NCBI GenBank assembly: GCA_021847425.1
Contig: JAJZRF010000014.1
Location: 1-52,862, forward strand
Length of the DNA stretch: 52,862 nucleotides
Source: Deltaproteobacteria bacterium
GTDB lineage: Bacteria; Desulfobacterota; Desulfobulbia; Desulfobulbales; Desulfurivibrionaceae
Reading direction: 5' to 3'
How positions within the stretch are numbered: position 1 is the first letter of the stretch; every line of letters starts with the position of its first letter. The position numbers were made by a program, and so were the translations under genes. Below, in pieces: positions 24,053-32,054 of this stretch. The notes under the pieces were generated by a model that did no database searches, was not told where the DNA came from, and was given only the letters and a program-made list of their open reading frames with translations.

Positions 24053-24348
24053 TAAAAGAATTTTCCGAAAAAATATTGGGGGGAGACCGAAAGCTGCCGG
24101 GCAGGAAAAGAAAAAATCCCCCTTGGCAGCCGCATCCTGCGAAAACCTCTTTCCCGGATGATCACGCCAACCTAGCATGCTCGCCATCACCTTGCAAATT
24201 GATTTTTCGCCGCCGCAGCATCAGCCGCCGTCTTTGCAGGAATAAGGGGCAAAAATAGATTGGTTTTCTCAGCCACCTGGCGTATTTTAATTTTTCCGGC
24301 AGTGGCGGCCAACCAACACATCCCAGACACACACGACGGACAAAACCA

Positions 24349-24579
24349 ATGCCAACAGCCAACCCGTCCAATCCTGCCACCTCCGGGCCAGATTGCCCGG
24401 AACTGCGCCTTGCCTGCCTCTTCTGCGGGGGCGAGGCCGTCCTTTCCGGGCGCTGACACAGCGCCAAAGTGCTCTGCACGGTGTGCGGAATGGACTCTCC
24501 AGCAGAACCTTACCGGGAACAGATCGAACAATGGAAGGAGGATGTCTGCCGCTGCATGGCCCGCGGCCGGGCACCATGA
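24349..24579 (+). CDS. Small zinc-ribbon ORF interrupted by an in-frame UGA (possible selenoprotein or decayed gene)
   Basis: From ATG 24349 the frame encodes 35 residues with CLFCGGE, reaches TGA at 24454-24456, and then continues for 40 residues with CTVCGM, QIEQWKEDVCRC and a stop at 24577-24579. The two CxxC knuckles on either side of the UGA form one Lar-type or similar zinc ribbon, so the parts belong together. The UGA could encode selenocysteine: a short hairpin with GGU loop (GCAC-GGT-GTGC, 24476-24486) follows 20 nt downstream. Equally, this may be a nonsense mutation or a decayed gene. The start is uncertain and the ribosome-binding site weak. It is a lone plus-strand gene among minus-strand neighbours. 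Confidence 0.4.
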
Positions 24580-24660
24580 GCGAGACAAACGGCTGCGGGG
24601 GATTACCGGCGCATTCTTGTAGGGACGGGAGATAAGACGAGGCGGATTGCGACGGGATGC

Positions 24661-24879
24661 TCAGATTTTATAGCGCTGATAAATTTCCAGCCGTACCGGA
24701 CAATCGCAAGTATGCAGGCTGCCGTATTTTTTCTTGTAGTGGCACTCTTCATCCCCATGGCCAACGAAATAAAAGTGCTCGCCGTCAATGGGAAAAGCCG
24801 GGCGGCAATAGGTCTGCTCCTCCCGGCAGGCGTAGGCCCGTTTGCACAGCGGGGCCTCGGTGTTCTTCTTTTCCGTCAT
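24661..24879 (-). CDS. Small Cys-rich conserved hypothetical protein
   Basis: 72 residues, soluble, rich in Cys, Tyr and Lys. The Cys positions (LCKRAYAC, YCRP, EECHYKKKYG, TCDCPV) suggest a metal-binding or disulfide-bearing fold. I do not recognise a characterised family. A good AGGGAA ribosome-binding site lies 8 nt before ATG 24879, and codon use is native, which supports a real gene. No operon partner is evident: the next gene on the same strand ends the ClC region 188 bp upstream. Confidence 0.65.
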   Translation of the reverse strand: MTEKKNTEAPLCKRAYACREEQTYCRPAFPIDGEHFYFVGHGDEECHYKKKYGSLHTCDCPVRLEIYQRYKI

Positions 24880-25067
24880 TCGTTTTTCCCTGCCGCATGG
24901 CTTGTAAATGTGAGGATCCTAGCACATGGTAGGCAAAACACAATACGGAAAAAATACGGGGGAACGCATGCAGGAGATGCGCTTTGCCTAGAAAATGAGG
25001 GAGGAGAAAGCGGAACCGGCAGTGTGGCGGGTCGTGAAGATCTTGTCCTGGAAGCAACCCACGGAGA

Positions 25068-26849
25068 TCAGTGCTCCCCGGAGATAGCGCAAAGCGGAGC
25101 GCTCCGCTCGCAGATCCCCCGCCGGATCACCTCCTTGTTATAGGCGGCGATGGCATCCCGGCGTTTGAGCATCCCCACCACCCAGCGGTTGTCCGTATTC
25201 TCAACCACCGGAATCTCATCCACTCCTTTTGCGTCAAAGAGGGCCATGGCGGCATAGAGGTTATCCTCGGGCGTGAGCACCACAACCTCGCGGGTGCAGA
25301 TATTCCCCACCAGGGCGGAAAGCCGCAGCTCCTCGTCCTGCAGAATGGTTTTCACGTCCTGCAGGGAGACGATCCCGGCCAATCTGCCGCTTTCATCGAT
25401 CACCGGGAAATAAAAACTGTCCCTGGCCATGCTGAAAATCGTCAGCAGCTGGTTCACGTTGGCCTGTTCGCTGATAAAATCCACATCCTCGCTGACCACC
25501 CTGCCGACCTTGATGGACTTCAGCACCGAAATTTCCCTCCCCTCGTGGAGATCAATGCCGTCCCGGCTGAAATCCACGGTGTCTATGGAATCCGGGTTCA
25601 GGCGGGCGGCCACCACCGTGCCGATGATGCTGGAAAGCATGATGGGAATGATGATGCGATAGTTTCCGGTCATTTCGAAAAGAAGAAAAATGGCGGTGAG
25701 CGGCGCATGGGTGGAGGCGGCAAGAAAGGCGCCGATGCCCACTGCGGCATAGTCGCTGGAGTTGGCGGTATACCGGGGCAACAGGATATGGGCCAGATCG
25801 CCGAATGCCCCGCCGGTCACCCCGCCGATGAAAAGCGCCGGGGCAAACACCCCGCCCGCGCCGCCGGAGCCCAGGGTAAGGGCCGTGGCCGCGATCTTGA
25901 TAAAAATCAGCGCCCCCATCACCCAGAGCACGCCATGGCCGGCCAGCACCTCTTCCAGATAATGATAGCCATCGCCCATGACCTGGGGGAAACCCATGGC
26001 CAGCACGCCGAGAACCAGAGCGCCGGCCAGGGGCTTGAGTTGCGGATGCAGGTTGAGCGCAGCAAAGCGGTCGCGGATTTTATAAAACACATCAATATGC
26101 AGCACCGCGACCAAGCCCATGATCACGCCCAGCAACGAATAGAGCGGGAGCTCGACAAAGGAATTGACAATCTCATAGGCCGGGATGGGAAAAGCCGGAG
26201 AAGCGCCGTAGTAGCCGCGGGAAACAACGGTGGCCATGGCCGAGGAGATCACCAGGGCGGCGAAGGAACCGATTTCGTAGGTGCCAAGCAGGACAATCTC
26301 GGCGGCAAAAAAGACCCCGGCAATGGGGGCGTTGAACATGGCCGCCACCCCGCCGGCACAACCGGCGGCGATAAAAATCTTCATCCTGCTGCCGGAAACC
26401 CGGAAGAACTGGCCAAATTGGGAACCAACCGCCCCGCCCACCTGGGCAATGGGTCCCTCCACCCCGGCGGAGCCGCCGGTGCCGATGGTCAGGGCACAGG
26501 AAAGAATCTTGAGGACGATGGTCCGCAACCGGACAATGCCGCCTTCCAGATTGACCTGGCGCAAAAATTTCGGAAAACCGTAGCCGTTGACCTCGCCGGG
26601 AAAAAGCAGGGAAAGGGGGATGAGCAACACCATGCCGCAAAGAGGAATCAAGGGCAGGAAAAGGAGATGCAGCCCGCCCTGTTCCAGACCGAGCAAGGCG
26701 GAGCCGTTGACAAAAATATATTTATGGACCAGGGCAACGGTAGAGCGGAAAAGAATATTCGTCGCCCCGGCCATCAAGCCGATACAGGCGGCGATGGCAT
26801 TCACCCGGAAATTCTCGCCCGGCAGGATTCTTTTGATCTTCGTCTTCAT
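25068..26849 (-). CDS. ClC-type chloride channel/transporter with C-terminal CBS pair
   Basis: 593 residues. The ClC membrane domain (about 15-440) shows TGGSAGVEGPIAQVGGAVGS, containing the gating or proton Glu of the GxEGP motif, and GSGGAGGVFAPALFIGG, the GxFxP selectivity motif. A CBS pair occupies about 455-580. ClC proteins carry Cl- or F- across the inner membrane as channels or H+ antiporters, and the CBS pair usually senses nucleotides. Transport mode cannot be assigned here. I chose ATG 26849, which overlaps the stop of the dGTPase-like gene as ATGA, with GGAAAAGG as ribosome-binding site; the longer frame to 26870 is inside that gene. The two genes are therefore coupled. Confidence 0.9.
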   Translation of the reverse strand: MKTKIKRILPGENFRVNAIAACIGLMAGATNILFRSTVALVHKYIFVNGSALLGLEQGGLHLLFLPLIPLCGMVLLIPLSLLFPGEVNGYGFPKFLRQVNLEGGIVRLRTIVLKILSCALTIGTGGSAGVEGPIAQVGGAVGSQFGQFFRVSGSRMKIFIAAGCAGGVAAMFNAPIAGVFFAAEIVLLGTYEIGSFAALVISSAMATVVSRGYYGASPAFPIPAYEIVNSFVELPLYSLLGVIMGLVAVLHIDVFYKIRDRFAALNLHPQLKPLAGALVLGVLAMGFPQVMGDGYHYLEEVLAGHGVLWVMGALIFIKIAATALTLGSGGAGGVFAPALFIGGVTGGAFGDLAHILLPRYTANSSDYAAVGIGAFLAASTHAPLTAIFLLFEMTGNYRIIIPIMLSSIIGTVVAARLNPDSIDTVDFSRDGIDLHEGREISVLKSIKVGRVVSEDVDFISEQANVNQLLTIFSMARDSFYFPVIDESGRLAGIVSLQDVKTILQDEELRLSALVGNICTREVVVLTPEDNLYAAMALFDAKGVDEIPVVENTDNRWVVGMLKRRDAIAAYNKEVIRRGICERSAPLCAISGEH

Positions 26850-28015
26850 GCCTTTTCCGGAATCTCGCAACCCAGCATTCTTGCCTGTCTCAAAAAATAT
26901 TCATCGGTCATCCCGGCGATGAAATCCCGGGCCATGACCGCAGGCTGCTGGGTCTCAATGTATTCCAATCCCTGTTCGTTCAAGAAATTCGCATACATCT
27001 CGGCCTGACGTTCCTGCCTGGCAAACTGATCGAAACAGGAGGCGAACAACACCCGATAACAATTGGTGATTTTGGCAAGACCCTTCTTGATAGCGGGATT
27101 CAGGTAAATCCGCTCATAGTTGAATGCCTTCAGCTCGCTCAGCCCCTCGGAAACCTCCTTGCTGAAGGCGATACCTCCGTCTTCAAGACCATTATCAATC
27201 AGGTCCGTGACCAGGCGGTACACCATGCTGCCGTTGGTCCGGCCAAAAATCTCCCGGCAGCGGACAGGGATATCGTCCCGGCTGATGAGCGCAAGCTCGA
27301 TGGCATCCTCAATGTCCCTGCCGACATAGGCAATGGTATCGGCAAAACGGACAACGCAGCCCTCCGTGGTCATGGGGACCAATTCCAGGCGACGGTCAAG
27401 ACCCTTTGCCGCGCCCTCACGGTCAAAATCGGCAAAGGTTTTGCCGCGCCGGGGCGCCAGCGTGCGGTTGTGGATCTCCCCATCGTGGCACATGATGCCG
27501 TCCAGGGTCTGCAGGGTCAGATTCCAGCCCCTCCCCTGCCGCTCGATGCCCTCCAGAAACCGGACGCTTTGCAGGTTATGCTGGAACGAGGGCAAGCCGT
27601 GCTCGCGGCAGAGTGCGTCCAGAACCTTTTCCCCATCATGGCCAAAGGGGGGATGGCCGATATCATGGCCCAGGGCGATGGCTTCGATGAGATCCTCGTT
27701 CAGCCGCAGATAGCGGCCGATGGTCCGGGCGATCTTCGCCACCAGCTGCACATGCAACACCCGGTGGGTGATATGATCGTTTGCGACCATGTAAAACACC
27801 TGGGTTTTATCGATGTAGCGCGTATAGGCCCGCGAATGCAGAATCCGGTCGCCATCCACGGCATAGGACTGCCGGTGGTCCTCGTCCTGGCCCTTCTCGG
27901 GGTATCGCTTGACTCCTTCACGGCTCAGGCTGGCAAACGGCGACAACCGTTCGGCCTCAAGCGTGTCCAGTTGATGTTTCAAGGCAAGTAAATGGGGGTT
28001 GGTCATATGGGGCAT
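26846..28015 (-). CDS. Deoxyguanosinetriphosphate triphosphohydrolase-like protein (dGTPase family)
   Basis: A 389-residue HD-domain phosphohydrolase. The N-terminal DHRQSYAVDGDRILHSRAYTR region and the HD motif GHDIGHPPFGHDGEKVLD carry the metal ligands of the dGTPase family, and TIAYVGRDIEDA is a further conserved block. Members cleave dNTPs to the nucleoside and triphosphate, controlling dNTP pools or phage defence; specificity is not readable. The length fits the short, type II group. The start may be ATG 28015 or the fourth codon (ATG 28006); no clear ribosome-binding site separates them. It is coupled to the ClC gene by a 4 bp overlap. Confidence 0.88.
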   Translation of the reverse strand: MPHMTNPHLLALKHQLDTLEAERLSPFASLSREGVKRYPEKGQDEDHRQSYAVDGDRILHSRAYTRYIDKTQVFYMVANDHITHRVLHVQLVAKIARTIGRYLRLNEDLIEAIALGHDIGHPPFGHDGEKVLDALCREHGLPSFQHNLQSVRFLEGIERQGRGWNLTLQTLDGIMCHDGEIHNRTLAPRRGKTFADFDREGAAKGLDRRLELVPMTTEGCVVRFADTIAYVGRDIEDAIELALISRDDIPVRCREIFGRTNGSMVYRLVTDLIDNGLEDGGIAFSKEVSEGLSELKAFNYERIYLNPAIKKGLAKITNCYRVLFASCFDQFARQERQAEMYANFLNEQGLEYIETQQPAVMARDFIAGMTDEYFLRQARMLGCEIPEKA

Positions 28016-28215
28016 GGCGGTATGGTCCGATAAGGTCGTGGATAAAAAAAATCAAGTATATCCCAGCAATCCCATCCGCACAATGCCTTGTCGCTTTTCC
28101 GTGAAAATCAACCCGGCAAAAGCCATCGGAGCATTTTCCCCGTGCGATTTTCCCATAAATTAGGTAACAATACCTAGGAGCCTGAAGTGGAAACGCTACG
28201 CTTTTCCCATACTAC

Positions 28216-28258
28216 AGACTGAAGACTGATTTTTCCGACAGCCTTCAGCCTTCAGTCT
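28216..28258. repeat. Intergenic inverted repeat
   Basis: AGACTGAAG (28216-28224) pairs with CTTCAGTCT (28250-28258). The interior contains further copies of the CTTCAG word. It lies between the divergent dGTPase and acuC-like genes and could be a mobile intergenic repeat or a terminator-like hairpin, though no T-run follows. Confidence 0.55.
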
Positions 28259-28283
28259 ATCACCCTGTTTACAAGGATGCCCG

Positions 28284-29255
28284 GTGCCTCTCTCCCGACC
28301 GATAGCCATTGTCACCCATCCCCACTTTCTTGCCCACGACACCGGCGGTGGCGAGCATCCGGAAACACCCGCCCGCCTCAGCGCAATCCTGGCAAAACTG
28401 CAGGGTTCGCCGCTCAGGGACCGGCTTGCCATTATCGAGCCCCGCAAGGCCCAGCGGCAATGGCTGACAACCTTTCATGACGAGCATTACCTTTTCCGCC
28501 TGGAAGAGTGCGCCCTTTCCGGCAAGACCTATCTTGACCATCCGGACAACCAGCTCTGCTTCGACTCCTACGAGGCGGCCCTGCTTTCGGCGGGCGCGGG
28601 GCTCACCGGTATCGACCTGCTTGAAGGCAGGGAAACTCTGGCCTTTTGCGCGGTGCGGCCGCCCGGGCATCACGCCGAAAAAAACCTGGCCCTGGGTTTC
28701 TGCTTCCTGAACAACTGTGTGCTGGCCGCCCGCTACTGGCAGCAGCAGTACGGGCGGAGGAGGATTCTGATCCTCGACTTTGACGCCCATCACGGCAACG
28801 GCATCCAGAGCGCCTTTGAAGAAGACCCGGAGGTCTTCTACATCAGCCTGCACGAGCATCCCACCTTCAGTTTCCCCGGCAGCGGCTATGCGGAAGAGGC
28901 CGGCACCGGCCCGGGACGCGGGACCACCCTGAATATCCCCCTGCCGCCGGGAGCGGACGATCAGATGGTGCTCAATGCCTTTGGCCGAAAAATCGAACCG
29001 GCCTTGGCTGCCTTCGGACCGGAACGGATCATCGTCGCGGCAGGCTTTGACGGCCACCGCAAGGATGACATGTCCGGCCTTGCCTACTCCACGGAACTCT
29101 ACGGCAAGATCGGCGAATACCTGGCCGGTTGGGCGCAAAGGTTCTGCCAGGGCAAGCTGTTGTCCATTCTCGAAGGCGGCTACCATTTGGAAAGCCTGGC
29201 CGACAGCGCGGCCACGTATCTCACCGCCCTAAGCAACCACCGTACAGAGGAATAA
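28284..29255 (+). CDS. acuC: Histone-deacetylase family protein, AcuC-like
   Basis: 323 residues of the class II/acetoin-utilisation deacetylase type. Signatures: RPPGHHAEKNLALGFCFLNN (with the catalytic His pair), ILDFDAHHGNG and AAGFDGHRKDDMSG, which supply the zinc-binding Asp/His/Asp. The family removes acetyl groups from lysines or polyamines. In Bacillus AcuC deacetylates acetyl-CoA synthetase. The start is GTG at 28284, with AAGGA 6 nt upstream; no in-frame ATG lies nearby. It heads a four-gene plus-strand set with the AcuB-like CBS protein (2 bp gap), the acetate-CoA ligase and the CoA-transferase/GNAT fusion. Confidence 0.87.
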   Translation: MPLSRPIAIVTHPHFLAHDTGGGEHPETPARLSAILAKLQGSPLRDRLAIIEPRKAQRQWLTTFHDEHYLFRLEECALSGKTYLDHPDNQLCFDSYEAALLSAGAGLTGIDLLEGRETLAFCAVRPPGHHAEKNLALGFCFLNNCVLAARYWQQQYGRRRILILDFDAHHGNGIQSAFEEDPEVFYISLHEHPTFSFPGSGYAEEAGTGPGRGTTLNIPLPPGADDQMVLNAFGRKIEPALAAFGPERIIVAAGFDGHRKDDMSGLAYSTELYGKIGEYLAGWAQRFCQGKLLSILEGGYHLESLADSAATYLTALSNHRTEE

Positions 29256-29257
29256 CC

Positions 29258-29923
29258 ATGTTCATCACCCAGCACATGACCAGAAATCCGGTGACCGTTT
29301 CCCCGGAAACCACCCTCCCCGCAGTGCGGGAAATTTTTCAAAGAGGCAAGTTCCGCCATCTGCCGGTGGTGGATGGCGGAAACCATTTGGCCGGCATTGT
29401 CACCGACCGGGATCTGCGCTCGGCTTCGCCTTCCACGGTGCTTCCCCCAGAGCGGCTCAAGGCCTGTCATTCGGAATTCGACCAGACCCCGGTCAGCGCC
29501 ATCATGAGCCATGCCTTTTTCACCTTAAACCCCATGTCCACCCTGGACGACGCCCTGATCCTCCTCGACCGGGAGAAAATCGGCGCCCTGCCCGTGGTGG
29601 ACCAGGAACAGCGGGTCATCGGCATGTTTTCCATGCGCGACCTCATGGCTGCCTACCGGCGGCTTTTCGGCCTTGGCGAACGAGGCAGCGCCATGATCGT
29701 GGTGGAGCACGACGGCAAGCGCAAGCCGCTTTCCCGCATCGCCAAGGTGCTTGAAGAGCACAGCATCCGTTTCACCCGCCTCATCCGCACCGAACCGGAA
29801 GAGAATATGCCGGAACGCATCTATCTGCGGGTCAACACCTACAATATCAGCGCCGTGCACCAGGCCCTCGGAGAGGCGGGCTTTTCCGTGGTTCTGCCGG
29901 AAATTCCCGAATTTGCCGGCTAG
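29258..29923 (+). CDS. acuB: CBS-ACT domain protein, AcuB-like
   Basis: 221 residues. Two CBS domains (about 6-60 and 80-135) show the FRHLPVVDGGNHLAGIVTDR and GALPVVDQEQRVIGMFSMRD repeats. A C-terminal ACT-like half (about 145-216) has SRIAKVLEEHSIRFTRLIR. This matches the AcuB layout (about 214 residues in Bacillus). CBS pairs commonly bind AMP/ATP, so the protein may pass adenylate state to the acetate-activation enzymes. The start is ATG 29258 with AGAGGAA; the longer frame starting at 29129 lies within acuC and is not used. It follows acuC by 2 bp and precedes the ligase by 25 bp. Confidence 0.85.
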   Translation: MFITQHMTRNPVTVSPETTLPAVREIFQRGKFRHLPVVDGGNHLAGIVTDRDLRSASPSTVLPPERLKACHSEFDQTPVSAIMSHAFFTLNPMSTLDDALILLDREKIGALPVVDQEQRVIGMFSMRDLMAAYRRLFGLGERGSAMIVVEHDGKRKPLSRIAKVLEEHSIRFTRLIRTEPEENMPERIYLRVNTYNISAVHQALGEAGFSVVLPEIPEFAG

Positions 29924-29948
29924 CAATAACCTCTTACAGGAAGACGCC

Positions 29949-32054
29949 ATGCTCAAGCCGCTTTTCTCCCCGGAATCCATTGCCGTGCTCGGCGCTTCCC
30001 GCATGCCGGGCAAGGTAGGTCACGATATTGTCGCCAACCTGCTGGCCAGCGGTTATGCCGGACGGATCATCCCGGTAAATCCGGCAACCCCGGAGGTGCT
30101 GGGGTTGCCCTGCCTGGCCGAGATCAAGAAGGCGAAAGAAAAGATCGATCTCTGCATCATCGCCCTTCCCAGCGGTCTGGTCCTGGAGGCGGTGCGCGAT
30201 TGCCTCGAAGCCCAGGCCGGGGCAATTGTCATTATCAGCTCCGGCTTCAAGGAAACAGGGGAGAAAGGTGCTGAGCTGCAACAGCGGATCGCCGATCTCT
30301 GCCAGAGCCACAAGGTTCCCCTGCTTGGCCCCAACTGCCTGGGGCTTATCAACACCGAAAACCGGATGAATGGTTCCTTTGCCAGCCACATGCCTTCTCC
30401 GGGCTCTATTTCGGTTATCTCCCAGTCCGGTGCCATCTGCACCGCTCTCCTGGACCTGGCCGCAGCCCGCCACACCGGCATCGCCAAAATGGTGAGCATG
30501 GGCAACAAGGCGGACCTCAACGAAGGGGATCTCTTGATCGCCCTGGCCGGCGACGCGCAGACCAAGGTGATTGTCGCCTACCTGGAAGACATTGCCTGCG
30601 GGGACGAATTTGTCAAGGCGGCCACCGAGGCCTCCAGCAAAAAACCGGTGATCATCCTCAAATCCGGCACCACCGTGGCCGGACAGAAAGCAGCCTCCTC
30701 CCACACCGGAGTGCTGGCCGGAGCGGAAATCGCCTACGGCGCGGCCTTCATGCGCTCCGGGGTCATCCGGGCCGACAACTTCGAGGCCCTGGCCGACTAT
30801 GGAGCACTCTTTGCCATGCAGCCCCTGCCCAAGGGCAAGCGGGTGCTGATCATCACCAACGCCGGCGGCCCCGGCACCATGGCCGCCGATGCCGTGGAAA
30901 AATCCGGCATGATTGTAGCCACCTTGGACCGTAATACCGCCTCGGCCCTGCGCCAGAAACTACCCTGTGCGGCCAGCATCGGCAACCCCATCGATGTACT
31001 GGGCGACGCGGAACCGGACCGCTACGTGGCCGCTTTGGAAGCAGCCCAGGAAGACGGGGCCGTGGACGCCATTGTGGTCATCCTCACCCCCCAGGCCATG
31101 ACCAGGCCGGCGGAGACCGCCCGGGCCATTGCCGGCTGCCATAAGGGAGACAAGCCGGTGGTTGTCGCCTTCATGGGCGGGGCCGATGTCATGCCGGGCC
31201 GCGATGAGCTGGTGGCCGCTGGGTTGCCCGATTATCCTTCACCGGAACGGGCCGTGGCCGCGCTCAAGGCCATGGTGGAATATGCCGCCTGGCGCAAGCG
31301 CCCGCCCCGGATGGTGGCCCGCTTCCCTGTGAACCGGCGCAGGGTGGAACGCATCATCACCCGCCGCTTGCGAACCAACCGGTTGCAGATCGGCGAGGTC
31401 AAGGCAAAAAGCATCCTGGCGGCCTACGGCTTCCAGATTCCCCAGGGGTATCTTGCCACCAACGCCGGCGAAGCCGTGGAAATAGCCGAACGCATCGGCT
31501 ATCCGGTGGCCATGAAGATCGTCTCCCCGGACATCATCCACAAATCCGATCTGGGCGGGGTGAGGCTCAACGTGACCAGCGGCGAGGCGGTGGCGGACGC
31601 CTACGACCTGATGATGCTCCGCATCGCTCAGCGAGCGCCGGAGGCGTGGATCGAAGGGATCTACGTGGAGAAGATGCTGGCCCGGGGCATGGAGGTGATC
31701 ATCGGCATGAACCGCGACCCGCAATTCGGGCCCATGCTCATGTTCGGCCTGGGCGGCATCTTTGTCGAGGTCATGAAGGATGTTACCTTCTATCTCGCGC
31801 CCATCACCAACGAAGAGGCCGTCCAGATGCTGATGAGTACCCGCTCCTACGAAATCCTCAAGGGCAAGCGCGGGCACAAGGGCGTCGATCTGGCGGGCAT
31901 TGCCAACGGCTTGCAGCGGATCAGCCAGTTGACCACCGATTTCCCCCAGATCGGGGAGCTGGACATCAACCCCTTCATTGTCGGGGAGACAGGCACCGAA
32001 CCGGTGGTGGCGGATGCGCGAATGACCTTGCAGAGCTTTGAGGTGGTGCGATGA
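29949..32054 (+). CDS. Acetate-CoA ligase (ADP-forming), fused alpha-beta form
   Basis: 701 residues. The CoA-binding Rossmann domain opens the protein (SIAVLGASRMPGKVG), followed by succinyl-CoA-ligase-like domains with SSHTGVLAG, whose His (H252) is the phospho-carrier of the ADP-forming family. The ATP-grasp beta part is C-terminal (YPVAMKIVSPDIIHKSD, FGLGGIFVEVMKDV, LDINPFIVGE). It interconverts acetyl-CoA (or another acyl-CoA), ADP and phosphate with acetate, ATP and CoA. In an anaerobe it can make ATP from acetyl-CoA or activate acetate. The ribosome-binding site is CAGGAAG. The 3' end overlaps the CoA-transferase gene by 4 bp, so both enzymes should be made together. Confidence 0.92.
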   Translation: MLKPLFSPESIAVLGASRMPGKVGHDIVANLLASGYAGRIIPVNPATPEVLGLPCLAEIKKAKEKIDLCIIALPSGLVLEAVRDCLEAQAGAIVIISSGFKETGEKGAELQQRIADLCQSHKVPLLGPNCLGLINTENRMNGSFASHMPSPGSISVISQSGAICTALLDLAAARHTGIAKMVSMGNKADLNEGDLLIALAGDAQTKVIVAYLEDIACGDEFVKAATEASSKKPVIILKSGTTVAGQKAASSHTGVLAGAEIAYGAAFMRSGVIRADNFEALADYGALFAMQPLPKGKRVLIITNAGGPGTMAADAVEKSGMIVATLDRNTASALRQKLPCAASIGNPIDVLGDAEPDRYVAALEAAQEDGAVDAIVVILTPQAMTRPAETARAIAGCHKGDKPVVVAFMGGADVMPGRDELVAAGLPDYPSPERAVAALKAMVEYAAWRKRPPRMVARFPVNRRRVERIITRRLRTNRLQIGEVKAKSILAAYGFQIPQGYLATNAGEAVEIAERIGYPVAMKIVSPDIIHKSDLGGVRLNVTSGEAVADAYDLMMLRIAQRAPEAWIEGIYVEKMLARGMEVIIGMNRDPQFGPMLMFGLGGIFVEVMKDVTFYLAPITNEEAVQMLMSTRSYEILKGKRGHKGVDLAGIANGLQRISQLTTDFPQIGELDINPFIVGETGTEPVVADARMTLQSFEVVR

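Noticed and set aside
24187-24588. Minus-strand frame of 133 codons upstream of the NtrC-type regulator
   Set aside because: It lies opposite the zinc-ribbon ORF, has no domain pattern and no good start site.
25071-27008. 645-codon plus-strand frame opposite the ClC gene
   Set aside because: Antisense shadow; the ClC motifs are on the minus strand.
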